64,000 bases of DNA from Sipunculus nudus (GCA_026874595.1 CM049319.1:51844917-51908916); one strand, 5' to 3'; positions 37,355-49,913 are shown, counted from the first letter of the stretch. Notes: generated from the letters alone by a model not told the origin. A program made the numbers and translations.

Positions 37355-38836
37355 TTAGCTCAGCTGACTGAAAGTCATCTTAGCTATAGCGATCACCCTT
37401 TGTCCGTCGTCCGTCTGTCCGTTAACCAGGCACAAATCGTAACCACTAGACCTGGAATCTTCTAACTTGACATCCTGGGAGGTTAAAATAAAATCTCCTT
37501 GAAAACCCGAAATAAGGTCTCTGTTACCCAAATTCTTTGAGCTATGGGGCTCTAAAATACCCCCAGAATAATGGAAAATTTGATACAAAAGCTCAAGTAT
37601 CTGAACAACTAATGCACTGATCACCGTGATTTTTTTGCATGGATATTGATCATGGATTTTTCATCAGTTTCTGCAGACTGGTGGTGCCACCTGTATTTTT
37701 TTCGATTTTTTACGATTTTTTTCTCTAGTTTTGAGATCTCTTAAGATGCGGTTATCTGTTAATAGGGCACAAATCGTAACGACTTTACCTAGAATCTTCT
37801 CTCTTGACATGCAGAGAGGCCCATGAAAAGTCTCTTTGGAAACCTGAAAATAGGTCTCTGTTACCCATTATCTCTGAGCTATGGAGCTCCGAAGTAACCC
37901 TAGAATAATGGAAAATTTGATACAAAAGCTCAGGTATCTGAACAACTATTGCATTGATCACCATGATTCTTTGCATAGATATTGATAATGGAATATTTCA
38001 TAAGTTTGTGCGGCCTGGTGGTGCCACCTGTATTTTTTCCATTTTTTTACGATTTTTTTCTCTATTTTTGAGACCTATTAAGATGAAGTTATCTGTTAAC
38101 AGGGCACAAATCGTAACGACTTGACCTAGAATCTTCTCTCTTGACATGCAGGGAGGCCCATGAAAAGCCCCCCCCCCCCCCCCCCCCCCCCGAATAATTA
38201 AAAGATTTTTTACAAACGCTCCAGTATCTGAACAACTTTTGCATTGATCATCATGATTTTTTGCATGCATATTCATAAAGGACTATTTCATTAGTTCCTG
38301 CAGAATGGTGGTGCAACCTGGATTTTTTTCGAATTCTTATACATTTTTTATCTGTTTTTTTTAGCTCAAGTGACTGTAAGTCATCTGAGCTATAGTGATC
38401 CCCCTTTGTCCGTCGTCCGTCCGGCAATCTGGCCGTCAGCCGTTTGTCCGTTAACAGGGCACAAATCGTAACAATATCGTACCTGAACTCTTCTTGATTG
38501 ACATCAAGAGAGGTCCATGAAAAATCTGATTGAAAACCTGAAATTAGGTCTGTGTTACCCATATCATTCGAGCTATGGGACTCCGAGGTACCCCCCCCCC
38601 CCCCCCCCAGAATAATGGAAAATTTAATACAAAATCTCAGGTATCTGAACAACTATTGCATTGCTCACCATGATTCTTTGCATAGATATTAATAATAGAT
38701 TATTTCATCAGTTTCTGCAGACTGGTGGCACCACCTGTATTTTTTTCAATTTTTTACGATTTTTTTCTCTATTTTTGAGACCTTTTAAGATGAAGTCATC
38801 TGTTAACAGGGCACAAATCGTAACGACTTGACGTGG
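37355..38836 (-). repeat. Element D, minus-strand array of about 350-bp units
   Basis: On the minus strand it ends in the superfamily hairpin (plus-strand view TTAGCTCAGCTGACT-GAA-AGTCATCTTAGCT at 37357) preceded by the GACGG-rich tract. A second terminus lies at 38361 (TTAGCTCAAGTGACT). Units repeat GTTAACAGGGCACAAATCGT, AGGTCTCTGTTACCC, a poly-C run of variable length, and TTCTGCAGACTGGTGGTGCC. The array stops abruptly at about 38836 against CGCTGGTAACGCGC. Related units are at 56708-57080 and 61810-63742. Confidence 0.8.
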
Positions 38837-38841
38837 CGCTG

Positions 38842-38857
38842 GTAACGCGCGCGTTAC
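38842..38857. other. 16-bp perfect palindrome GTAACGCGCGCGTTAC
   Basis: A CpG-rich alternating purine-pyrimidine core (CGCGCG) inside a perfect palindrome, exactly at the junction where the D array gives way to unique sequence. Confidence 0.8.
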
Positions 38858-38859
38858 AG

Positions 38860-41027
38860 TGTTGAGGGCCTAAATGTTCTATTTCTATGAAAAATAAATG
38901 TTTGTAACTAATAAGTCTGAATAAAAAGAATTTAATCTTGACCAAATTGTTTTTAAAAAGTGTTAGCTTGACATTGAAGTTAACCAAAAATACTGCGAAA
39001 TGTGAACATCAGAGGAAAGTTAGACCATGTGCATGTGTGTTACCTATACTTTTTAAGTCGGTATAACCACCACTACCCCTCCGAAAACTCTTAATCTTTG
39101 AATCCGCCAGAAGGGTATAGGCGCTCATCGACGTTTGTGTGTGTGTTTGTATGGGTCTTAGTGTGTTTCTTCACAACATAATTCATACAATCATGAACGG
39201 AATGTAATGAAATGTTCAGGGTACTTCGGAGAATGGGCCAGTTAAGAACCGATTTAATTTTGGTTTATATCCGGAAGACGAACTGGATTCATGAACATCA
39301 AATGAACGGGGGAATATGAGCCGAATAAGTGAATACAAGCACGATATTGGGAGCATCCCACAACAGGGACCCCACATGGAGGAGGCTTGCTTTCCCTAGA
39401 ATACAGATTTGTAATTTACGTATTAAATAGGTAGTGTTACAGAATAAGGGTGTATTGATCAAGTCAATTCTGAAGCAAACCAGAAGGAAATTGATAATTG
39501 CGATGAAGAATATGTGACATAGTTCACGAAATAGGTTGAATTAAATCTGAGCCGATTTTATAACCGAGGCTGGTGATATTCAACTGTTGTCTCGCAACTC
39601 CTCTGTGGCATTTCCTCTCGCGAGAACGGTTCAGAAAGGGAAGGAAAAATTCTTATTTAGCTGCAAGATCATGGAGATTTAGATTAGATTTATTTCAGAT
39701 TTATTGGCTTCCTAATTCAAACCCTCATGCTTTACCGAATTATAAAATAACACAGTCACACTCTTTAGTAGCGATTTTTCGGCCTTCTGACCATAAAGAG
39801 CTCGGGCCAGCGTCAGAGTGCTCTTATACATCTTGTATAGAGGGCTGCACAGTTAGCATGAGGATGCTAATATTTTCATATTTTTTTACAAACGCCTTAT
39901 GGCCTACAAAACGCTGTTACTTGACATAAACCAGACCAATCGTTAGCTTTTTGGTATACTTTCTAACAACACCTATAGCATGTACGAAAAAAAAATCCGT
40001 TTTAACTTGGCACTTTGGTAAATCCCTCTGTATGCCCGTTTGTGAAATACTGATCCCCTGAATACAAGCATGGCTGATATGGGGTTACCGGACGATGGCA
40101 AATTTATACTTAAATTTCAGTTTGGATCATAGTTCGCATATATTTTTTGTGTTTTAATAACACTCGTAGCTATAGCTTAAGATTATCGTCTGTTTACCAC
40201 AGTATATCAGTTCAATAGGGTGGATAACCGATGCAGTTCATTTCAACTTATGCATGGCTTGTATCACGACTTAAATTAGGCTTACCAGTCCAATCTAAAT
40301 ATATACTGTATTCACAGCTTACTTTTTAGAGGCAATCGCACATATTTTAATGTGCAAATATATGAATCTCTCCATTTCATAGCAACATCAATACATTACA
40401 TATATGTAGCAACATGCATGCTTAAAATTGCAACATGTTTACTTTTGCGAGTGCTCTCGTTGCATTACTTATACAAATACAATTAGGAGAACTTCAACTG
40501 AATCATATATGAATTAAGTAAAATGTGGCTGGTCTATTTGCGTATATATAGTTCGTATATCCGCACACCGTCTCGAGCGATATTTGCGCATTATATGTAT
40601 ACCATGCAATTACCTGGTCAATTTTAAGGATTTAGCAAAGTTTATAAATTGATTTTATTTCGTATTAATGAAATTTCTATAATTAATATTACATATGCTG
40701 TACGTATTTTATTATTTTCTAAAGGATAAAACGAACCTTCATTATCGTGTAAAACGACCATTTTCGAAAAAATCAATATAAGAATTATTTTTGTTTTAAG
40801 CTAGATTTTCATAATTTAAATACCAAAAAATCTACAATAATTGTATGGTAAATTGACTTATTAAAATAATTTACCAAGCACCTTCGAAAATTCTTTTTTG
40901 GACTTAGGACTTTGTCCATGAATGTATTTGTGGATACGGATTACGCATATATACGAGCTTTACGCACTATCTTTATTTGGAAGAATGCAAAGAGACCATT
41001 GAGTATATAAATAAAGCATTGTTTCCA
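38860..41027. other. Unique sequence without a recognised gene
   Basis: No repeat terminus found. A 118-codon plus-strand frame at 39573-39929 starts MIFNCCLATPLWHFLSRERF; I do not recognise it and see no splice support, so it is probably a chance frame. The remainder is AT-rich. Confidence 0.35.
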
Positions 41028-41043
41028 TGTGGGAGTCCATGCG

Positions 41044-41107
<64 letters not shown>

Positions 41108-41392
41108 TGTTCGTGAAAAATGGCGGTGTTTCCATTTCTGCGTATGTGTATGTGTGTGAGGGTGAGTGTGTGTGTGTGTGTGCATGCGTGAACCGGCTGA
41201 AATATATTAAGTGGTACAGTGGTTGTATAGCAGGCCTTCCTTTATAAGAGATGCTATATAGAATGACGTCATTTTACGCGAAATCCCTTGGTTCGAGCAG
41301 ACCCTATACGTGAAAATTGCATATACGCATATGCGCATATACGCTGACGGACACATGGAACACCACATGCAGTTACACAATTTATCATATGC

Positions 41393-41452
<60 letters not shown>

Positions 41453-41483
41453 GCAAATACGCATGTACGCGTTCATGGAAACA
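41028..41483. repeat. Two long TA microsatellites inside an inverted arrangement
   Basis: (TA)n runs at about 41047-41102 and 41397-41451. Outside them GTTTCCATG..CATGCGTAAATAT on the left is mirrored by ATACGCATGTACGCGTTCATGGAAAC on the right. A GT/TG run lies at 41148-41184. The self-complementary runs and mirrored flanks would allow a large cruciform. It sits about 90 bp downstream of the exon 1a donor on the minus strand. Confidence 0.75.
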
Positions 41484-41571
41484 CGTATACAGCTGATTAA
41501 ACACGCGCTCTAAGGGCAACTGCGTGCGTGCGCACAAGCCTTTCATTAAAAAAACGAGCTTAAAAACTTAC

Positions 41572-41681
41572 CACATTCTCAGCCGCTGAAGAAATGGTTG
41601 TTTTTCACTTTCTTTAAGCTGGCTAGCATCTTCAATATCCAGCACTGAGTGATCCTTTTTCTCACTTGTCTTGGCACCCAT
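41572..41681 (-). CDS. Candidate first coding exon (1a), possibly of the DRAM-like gene
   Basis: The minus strand reads ATG at 41681 and 36 codons to a consensus donor GTAAGT (GT at 41571-41570), leaving two bases (TG). The peptide starts MGAKTSEKKDHSVLDIEDAS and ends KQPFLQRLRM, hydrophilic and charged. Gly2 and Ser6 fit the N-myristoylation pattern. The phase (two bases over) matches exon 1b, which begins with one base after its acceptor at 10437-10436; the joined frame is open and reads RLRMWWQQHTFIMCC. Human DRAM2 begins MWWFQQ, an intriguing but possibly accidental resemblance. Linkage needs an intron of about 31 kb and is inference. Alternatively this exon starts another gene whose next exon I did not find. 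An acceptor-like CTGACCTGCAG-type site (AG at 41698-41697) suggests a 5' UTR intron. Confidence 0.6.
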
Positions 41682-42079
41682 GTTCCCTTATAGACTGCAG
41701 GTCAACAGATAAATACATACATCACCAACACTTTTCCGATCAGGATAGCTTATATCATACATCGTCAGATCGCTGAAGGTTTGTCTATTACAAATTGAAA
41801 ATCATCTCAGTTATCACAACGTTGGGCCCATGACAGCTGTACCATTTCGCATTTTCCTGAAATTAAAACCATTTTTCAATTCACGTATTCAATATATCAG
41901 ACGTTTATTATTGATATATTTTCTTCATCAGTGTTTTCATCAAAGTGCATGGAAGGAAAGTGTAAACACATTTGAATTTCACTGCATGTATTTTCACAAT
42001 ATACACACGAGGTCATTACTCTTCCAATATGAAGACGATGCTTTGAAATGAACATTTATAAAAACTCGGCGAGGAGATT

Positions 42080-42130
42080 TTGAAGAACACGTGAACTTCG
42101 TAGTCGTGCGCGGGCATGCGCATGTCAGAC
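42080..42130 (-). promoter_or_regulatory. Candidate promoter elements upstream of exon 1a (E-box, NRF1-like)
   Basis: A CACGTG E-box lies at 42088-42093 and an NRF1-like TGCGCATGCCC (minus strand of GGGCATGCGCA) at about 42112-42122. Both are typical of broad, CpG-containing housekeeping promoters; CACGTG is also the core of the TFEB/CLEAR element found at lysosomal genes. They are about 400 bp upstream of the exon 1a ATG. The transcription start itself is not visible from sequence. Confidence 0.4.
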
Positions 42131-45100
42131 AATTAGCCTGATCAAGCATTGCATAACCAACAGATATATTCGTGTCCCAGTTAATCAAAGGTATTGCCTC
42201 TGTCCTTAACCTCATTTTATACATGTGGTACGCTTCAAGATACTTGGCTTCAAGCTGTTATAGGAGATAAGGTATGTTCAGATTACAAGTAGATAAACAA
42301 AACCTAGAAGGGGCTCACTAGAAATTTACTTATGAAATAGAGCCCTACAATATGGACTATATATCAGTAGTTAACATATTTATTTTATAAGTAATTGTTT
42401 ACGGAACTCATCCTAATCTAATCTAAAAAAATATCACCATTTGCAAACCCGATAATATTCCTCCATGTAGGTAAGGGGGTTTAAGCCTGCCGCCCCTCCC
42501 CCCCCCCCCCCCCCACACACACACATACACACACACACTTTTAGCAAAGGGAGTGGGGGCATCAATGCATGTAATCCCCCCCTGCTATTCAGAGAGTAAG
42601 ATTTATATTCTAGAAATATAATATGACAGTATTTGAAATATTAGACTTTGGTTATAGTTCTTCCTTCCCGCTGGATGAATTAGCATTAACATATGAGTTA
42701 TAAATTATTTTGAATGACCTCAGAGACACTTTAATTACGACACAAGTTTTACTAGGCTGAGTAACCAGGCAGTATACACACTTCCCCCAGTCTGCCGTGA
42801 CCAGCAAGTGAAACAGCTTCTGGTGTGACCAGTATAATTACTTGTATTAGGTTGTATATGGCAGCTGGCCTTACCATGAATATTACAATGCGAAATTAAA
42901 CAAATACAAATATTATAGTAGTATAACAGTATAAAAAAATGTTGTGTATCCCCCAACACACATGCACACACACACACCTTGAATTAAAATTTCACACTTG
43001 CACGAACCATTCGAAGCTGAATTGACATAAAGCAAAGCAAAGTTAAAGGGACCGAATACGTTAAGAGTGCTACTATTGCAGTTATAAAACAAAGACCATG
43101 TATACTGTGTTTAACTGAAAGGTAATACAATATAATAAATTTAAAATCAATCAAGTTTGTATATCCACTAAGTTGAAGAAAAGTTCAATATAAAATTCAA
43201 TATTTCATTATTTATATCCGTAAGGAAGATGTCAAAGCCTAAAGAAACTGAAACATTATACCTGACCGGCGGATTCGAAACCATGGCTGTGAAATCACGC
43301 AAATAGAAATGTTTAGGTCTACATGCATGCATTGTTTGTACCTTATTATTTAAAAAAAAAATATGAGCTTCTTATAAACCCACGCTTTTTGTACAATTTT
43401 TTTCAGCTTTTGTTTTTATTGAAATGGTGTATTGTTTTATGGAATATGTATTTGACCATCATAAATGTAAATATGCTAAAAATGATTACTGTGTTTTCGG
43501 GTAGGTACGCTGGGGGTGGGGGGTGCTTCAGCCTCTAAAGCCCCAGTCTTGATCCACTATAGCTATAACTATAGCTCAGATTACCTTTGGTTAACCTATC
43601 TTCATAAATGTTTTATATTCATAAATAAACGGTTTAAATATTTCGATCATACCCATCTTGATTTTTCTTCAGCAAAATGCTCTGCTTTGGTCTTAAAGTC
43701 GCTATTCACCTGCCTTATTTATAGAATCTTTTTTTTATGTTATCTCGAGATCTCGAGATCAATATTTTTTTCTTTGTCCTTAATCAGCTACCGTACCTTT
43801 AGTTTATCAAGGTCAGGTAGGTGATTGGGCCCCTTAAAGGCTTACAGTACGATCAGGTGAGACCGATTCGGATTTGGAAACTACTGTTATACACCAGCTT
43901 CTCCAACACGTTCATTATTTTAAACGCGACGACCAGTTTTGTTTTTTTTTCCCAAATAAAACAGATGCTGCTTCAAATGTATGAAGACTGACTAAACTAT
44001 AACATGCCTCAAGGTAACCCGACTAACCATATATCTTATTATTCGAACCAAATCGTGTTTGTTGATGCTACAGGTTAAGTAATCCTATTCCACGTGCGTT
44101 TGTTGTGTGATGGAGGATTTCACCCAGATCCAAGACTTTGCCCTGATTTGATTGGCTGGTACACGTGTAACATCATGGACTGAATTTTATCAACAACTCA
44201 GATCTAGTAATGCATGTTGTTTTTATTCTCTGTTGAAAATTTGGGACTGACAGAGGCGGAAATACTGTGCTTTTACTGAGATCTAGAATTTTTAGTGTGT
44301 GTGTGACGTCACTGCCGATTTGACAGTGCTCATAGATGTGCCCATAGTTTTTGAACAAACCACACAACCTCATGTTTTTAGTGGAAAAATAGATAGAAAA
44401 AATGTTTTCCTCCAGGAATTGGGCTCATTTTATGTAAAATCTATATTAATATGTTTTATAGGCAATTATGTCCTATGATAATATAATGAGATTTGGAATA
44501 CGTTTGCTTGACCTACAGGATCAACTGAACATAATGTTATGTGGGACTCTTTGAGTGTCGGATAAATGTGAAGATATAGAGGGCCTTAGTACCTGATATA
44601 GAATAACACATGATAACCCCATGATACACAATCGTAGATGCCGACAGGTGGCGCTGCGTTAGCCCCTTTGAAAGATAATTAGAGATATATCTGGATGTGT
44701 TGAGAAATAACTAAAATGACCCCTCTTAGGACACACTTTGCATTATCCCTAATAGATAGGTGTTAGACATTAAAGATGAAACTGTCCGATGTAATGTTTA
44801 TTGAGTTATACATACCTATCTTAGATTTATTCTAATCTATGTCGAATCATGATAATAATTCCTTCTCCCTGTAGCATTTTTTAATACAGTCAAGATACAA
44901 TGTAAAGAACAGGAAATAACTTGACCATAAAATTAAAACTTAAATTCATGTCTATATTAGACATTTACACGTAATTAAATAACCGTAACATTTTACAAAG
45001 AACTTTGGAGCTGATCGAAGTCCTATTAAATATTAGAATCATTTGAACATCTTTGAATGAACATTTTTATTCAAATGATTAAATAACATACCTAAGCACG

Positions 45101-46640
45101 CACATGCCCTCATCGTAACATTGTAACCAAGCCTCCCTCCACGCCATCCCGTGTTGTGACCGGGCATAAACATATAAGAGTTTGTTATCCGATACAGATC
45201 AGGCTAAAGATACCGTATTACTAGACCAGCTGGTGAATTTAATAACTATATGGGCGATTGTTTTTGTAGTCTGTATGCATCGCCTGTCCCGGAGGCGGAT
45301 TTCTGTTAAACGCCCCTTATCGACAACACCTTAAATTCATACAATAGTTCACTGTGTTCACCAATTCGGATATATAAATATTCATGTTATGCTCGTATAA
45401 AGGAACATATAATTATTTATCATAATTCTAGTATATAGTGGAAAATACATCGATGGATACAATCGCGGTGTGAAAACTGGAACCCCCCCCCCCCCCTCAA
45501 GCGATAAAAAAGTGGAGACGTATTAAATATGATCTCTAATAAATACGGAGTACCCCCCCCCCCCCCCCCCCCCCCCGGGCAACTGAGCGATAATGTGTGT
45601 ACGGCCTTTGGCATAAGGTTAAGGTAAAAATATCAAGTGTGAGGCGAGAAAAAGGTTGGGTTCTCAGGCACTCTTTTCTTTACCTTTTTTATGTTTTGAT
45701 AAAAAGTTCATGATTAGGGAAAAGCATGATAATAACAGAAATGTTTTGTTTACATTACAAAGGTATCTTTATCAAAATTATCTTCTTGAAAGAAATGTCC
45801 GAGCGGCTGGAGCTTAACACTGGTAAGTTTCTATTGAAAATAAAAATAAAACTAGGTCCACTCATAAAAATACTTTGACACAAATATTAATTAATTATAG
45901 AAATGAACTCATTAAGAATAAAATTCCGGTTGTCAAAGGCACTTTTATCTAGCGTAACTAATTATGATTCTTACATAATTGTTTATTATATATAATTTAA
46001 ATTGTTTTCCGTCGTTTTACACATTACTGGTGTGCTGATTGGTCGATTAAATCGATGATTGATCGTTTTCTTTCAAAATCGATTAAAAATTGATTGCATT
46101 TTTGCTTAATCAATATTAAACGATTATATATGCTCATGCAAGGAACCTAATCCTGTCAGGGATATATGAACACAAAGTAACGAACGGCAGCAAAACGGAA
46201 CCTTGAGCAGTCAACAATCGTCCAATGGCAAGTCGACCGGTGATACGGGTGGATTTATGGTTTCCTTATGGATGTCGATGTACATGTCAGGCTATTTACT
46301 TGAGTCAATATGTAAGGTAGTTGTTTAAAGCAGGTTTCAATGTTATATAGAAAGTAAATAAAATAATCGATTAATAATCGATGATCGGGCATTTTTAGTT
46401 TCCAATTATTGATTATGATTTTGAAACCAATTCTTATCACTATTATACATGCATTTGTGTAATTCGGTGTATGTGAACATGTTTATGCATATGAAGGCAT
46501 GTTTGTAAATAATTGCGGTGACCATTTCGGTCATCCTGATCCTTTGTTTGTATATGTATTTATTTTATGAAGAAGTCGTCTTCTAGCTGTATAAAGCTTC
46601 TTGGAATTGGTCGACCGATTGAAACAAATATGTTTAAAAT
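42131..46640. other. Mostly unique sequence; poly-C tracts and short palindromes, no gene recognised
   Basis: Holds poly-C runs at about 42495-42515, 45483-45496 and 45555-45575, a CA run at 42515-42540, and a perfect 18-bp palindrome ATCTCGAGATCTCGAGAT at about 43742-43759. Around 46020-46100 and 46365-46390 there are ATCGATTAAT/ATCGATGATCG-rich patches that may be the ends of an old transposon copy. Open frames such as 43516-43824 have no recognisable content. Confidence 0.4.
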
Positions 46641-47060
46641 AAAAACAAAGGAAACTTGATTGGCCGAAAGGGCGTACGTAGTGGTGCATTATTTTCATCT
46701 TGCCTTGCACTTATTGTCCAATTAATAAGAGTTAAGCTACGTCAAGTGTGGGTATGCGGTAAGCGAAAAGGTTTCATTGCTCTCATTTTTTTTATAAACC
46801 ACGTACTGGGCAGCGGTATAACTAAGCAGTGTGAGACATGCGCTAAAATTGAATTATCAGTGGAGATTTCTATCCGCATATACCGCACGCGGTAAATAGC
46901 GCCCATAAGCTCTATGTGACCAACGGATGCAGCTCAATCTACAGCGGGTTTTGACTTTTGATATCACCGGGCCCTAAAGTGTTTTACCGCCCGCCAAGTT
47001 AAACTGCCGCTCGCGATTTTATACCGCACTCCACATACTGCATTTTGCTGCCGCAATACG
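46640..47060. repeat. Patch rich in GCGGTAA/TACCGC motifs, host of the LINE insertion
   Basis: GCGGTAAGCG, TACCGCACGCGGTAAA, TTTTACCGCCCGCC and TATACCGCACTCC recur here. The same motif appears right after the LINE tail (TACCGCGCCCGTATAAACGC at 51528). The LINE therefore seems to have inserted into a pre-existing repeat of this type. Confidence 0.45.
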
Positions 47061-47402
47061 CAATCATTGTTATCACCCTTGACATACATTTTAAATCTTT
47101 CATTAAAAAACTCTACAGTTCAAGATAAATTTAAAGTTGCGAAAGTTGTCCAACTTTTCAAAAAAGGTGATCGAAATTTTGAAGGTAACTACAGACCTGT
47201 GTCTATTTTACCGGTTGTTTCGAAATTATTAGAAAAGATTGTCTATGAGCACCTTTTTGTATATTTAAAGAATAGAGATTTGATCTATGAATTTCAGTCG
47301 AGGTTTAGGCCAGGTTTTCGACCGACACAGCAAAATATATCATTTTAGGAAGGTATTTGCTGATTTTTTGGTTGATGTGATGTATCTTAGCTGGTGTAAT
47401 AA
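47061..47402 (+). pseudogene. Non-LTR retrotransposon (LINE) reverse transcriptase fragment
   Basis: One plus-strand frame from about 47067 to 47348 encodes part of a LINE reverse transcriptase. KVAKVV.LFKKGD is followed by NYRPVSILPVVSKLLEKIV and YEHLF.YLKNRDL..EFQS.FRPG, the N-terminal RT blocks typical of Jockey/CR1/L2-type elements. The catalytic (F/Y)xDD block is absent and the frame ends in TAG-type stops soon after FRPGF, so it is a 5'-truncated, internally deleted remnant. The 3' part resumes at 51156 after a nested element. Confidence 0.88.
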
Positions 47403-48716
47403 TACACTCTAAGAAAAAAGGGTTACATGTAGAACCCTTAAGTGTTCTTTAGAGTGGATCCAGTGGGGAACCCTTAAAGGTTCCAGGTAGAACCCTCTGG
47501 TCAGGGTTCTTCATAGAACCCTCTCTAAGGGTTCTTCATGGAACCCCAAGGGTTCCATATATAACCCTAGCAATGGGTGCTTCTTAGAACCCTACTGAAA
47601 GGTTCGTCAGGGTTCTTCATAGAACCCTCTCTTATGGTTCTTCATGGAATCCCAAGGGTTCTTTGTATAACCCTAACAATGGGTGTTTCTAGTAACCCTA
47701 TTGAAAGGTTCTTTCTGGAACCGATTCTTCGGATAAGGGTTCTTACAGGGTCCTGGTATGACAGATATATGGATGAATACTCCATTTTGTATTCATATTA
47801 ATTTACGAAATATTCTTTAGGATATGGGTTCTCTTCACTTAAACCAATCGGATCTTATACATTTAAGTTGTGATGTGATGATGACATTTGTGTTAAAGCA
47901 GCTGTATTGTAGAGAAGCACAGTTGGGCAATTCATGCAAAATATTTGGCAAAATATTTCTTAGGTTCATTTTCATTTCATTGCTTAAATGTAAAAAGCTG
48001 TTCTTGGGTTGTGTTTGTTGCGTTTAAAATATGCTTTGATTGTTAACGGAAAAAAAAAACAAACGTGCTCAATGTTAAAACATTTTAATTTGCATATCAT
48101 AAACAACTGTAAAAAATTATATAAAACATGACCATGCGGCATGGACTGGTGATATAGCATATCTAAAAATCGCAAACGACTCTTTCAAACGGTACGGGAT
48201 AATGTCCATTCTTCATACTCGGCAACTCGGTTAGTCCTAAGGTAAAATATATTGAATCTGATGCCCATACAATTAGAGTTGTAATATAATCCACGATACA
48301 TGCAACGGATCCATTTCATGTAATCTAATTGCCTATATACTGCCTTACAACAAGACCGAATTACATCAATTAAACACCTATAAATATGCTCATCACTTTC
48401 ATGGCCTCGGTAACAACAATAAGTAAACTTGTATCCTAATTACTAATTACTGATCTTTCTAACAGTGTTGATTTTATGGTAATATTCAAGAGGTGTGATG
48501 AGCAAAGTTTTATTAAAATGACCCCTAAAACGTTCGATTTGAGGGGTTGATTTCAAAATTTTCCACACCGAGCATATCACACAGCCGCACCAGTTCAATC
48601 TTTTCTTTTGTTGCCTTTGATCTTTAATCACAATCCTAGGGCCCCAAAGACCCTTACGACTGTTGGCCTTTGTGTTTGGGTGGATCTGGCATGTTCATGA
48701 CCTGTGCATGGAGAAA

Positions 48717-49316
48717 TTACAACGTGTTTGTCAGTCCCTTAGAATAAACTGTACTAAACATAAAGTACAACCCAATGACACAACATAAGGTTGTTGTCGC
48801 GTCCATAGTTGGATGCTCGTCCACGACGTTGACGCGATCTACCTGGATTGATGCCCTCTTGGCAGTCAATGGATTCCCTTCCTGACAATCCTTGAACAGT
48901 ACACACGGCGTCAGTTTGGCATCAGCCTGCAAAAGAAAGAAGGAAACAATAAGTAATCAATCTGAACATGGAAAATTGTGGACATTGTCCTGTAACTCAC
49001 TGTGACCAATGTCTCATCTTGTTAAAATATGCGACACAGGTGGGATACAATGTATAATATGTACAAACTATGTATTACCTGGTAACACTGTTAAAACAAA
49101 ATATAACACAGCAACAGTAAATGAACAAATGCATGATCCAGATTAAACCTCTTTCATTGTAAAACATGCCTGTGCTTGAATTTTCAATTTTAATAAAAAA
49201 AAAATGAATTTTGAAGGAATAACGAGACATATTCAATAATGCAGACCACTCCTGCACACACCTACCTTATTCAGGACAAACAGCTCTTCATCTTTCTCTT
49301 TAAACAGCCTTGGAAG
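48717..49316 (-). pseudogene. Two-exon fragment of a multicopy gene of unknown function, degenerate
   Basis: Exon-like part 1 (49316-49266) reads LPRLFKEKDEELFVLNK to a donor GTAGGT; it is preceded in frame by TAA. Part 2 (48926-48717) follows a good acceptor CTTTCTTTTGCAG, starts in the same phase (0), and reads ADAKLTPCVLFKDCQEG, VDRVNVVDEHPT and LCCVIGLYFMFSTVYSKGLT before NTL and a stop. The closing pattern GLYF.F...Y.KGL.NTL resembles the C-terminus of a large uncharacterised multicopy family in fish and marine invertebrates, in which the chain usually continues with FL; here FLH follows the stop in frame. I recall that family only loosely and no function is known to me. It lies wholly inside the 3.75 kb TIR element, so it may be captured or element-encoded. 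Confidence 0.4.
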
Positions 49317-49485
49317 TTATACTGTCGCAGTATTGATGGTCAGTTCTGAAAAGAACAAATTTTTATATGCTATGTAAATTATGTCAACAACATAACACAT
49401 TTCTGCCTTTCTGAGAATATTCTGACAAATATATTGCTTCTTTGATCGTGCTATATCTAGAAGAACGACAAGTTAATGTTATATG

Positions 49486-49486
<1 letters not shown>

Positions 49487-49542
<56 letters not shown>
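49487..49542. repeat. (TA)n microsatellite
   Basis: Uninterrupted AT dinucleotides for about 55 bases inside the TIR element. Confidence 0.95.
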
Positions 49543-49544
<2 letters not shown>

Positions 49545-49856
49545 CAGATAAAGTCATAATCAGTTCCTTAATTCAAAATGGCGATAATTTATCAATGCAG
49601 AGGCAAATAAACTAATAATATTAATTTTAAAGAGATAAATATTATTTATAGTCGAATCTACAAATACACAGAAAGTAAAGAAAATTAATATGAATTATAC
49701 ACATATTAAAATCCAATATGAATTATGGTCTATATCAATGCAATGCTACCCATAGTAATAAGGCGAAACAAATCCACATACATATATTAGTATACTCATT
49801 TGTGCGTTTATTGTATGTTAGTGTACTTATATACAAAACCCACACGCACGCACCCC

Positions 49857-49858
49857 CA

Positions 49859-49909
<51 letters not shown>
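49857..49909. repeat. (TA)n microsatellite with one interruption
   Basis: AT dinucleotides with a single TACATA break near 49875. The overlapping tyrosine/isoleucine-rich open frames here are translations of this run. Confidence 0.95.

Positions 49910-49913
<4 letters not shown>

Noticed and set aside
37419-38470. Poly-C runs as assembly gaps or errors
   Set aside because: They occur at the same position of each D and B unit (before AGAATAAT or after AATTAAT), so they are part of the repeat, though their exact lengths may be unreliable.
40941-41513. Tyrosine/isoleucine-rich open frames
   Set aside because: They are translations of TA and GT microsatellites.
45795-45840. ATGTCCGAGCGGCTGGAGCT followed by GTAAGT, looking like a nine-codon first exon or a tRNA D-arm
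   Set aside because: No partner exon, no promoter signals, and no acceptor stem, anticodon or T-arm for a tRNA.
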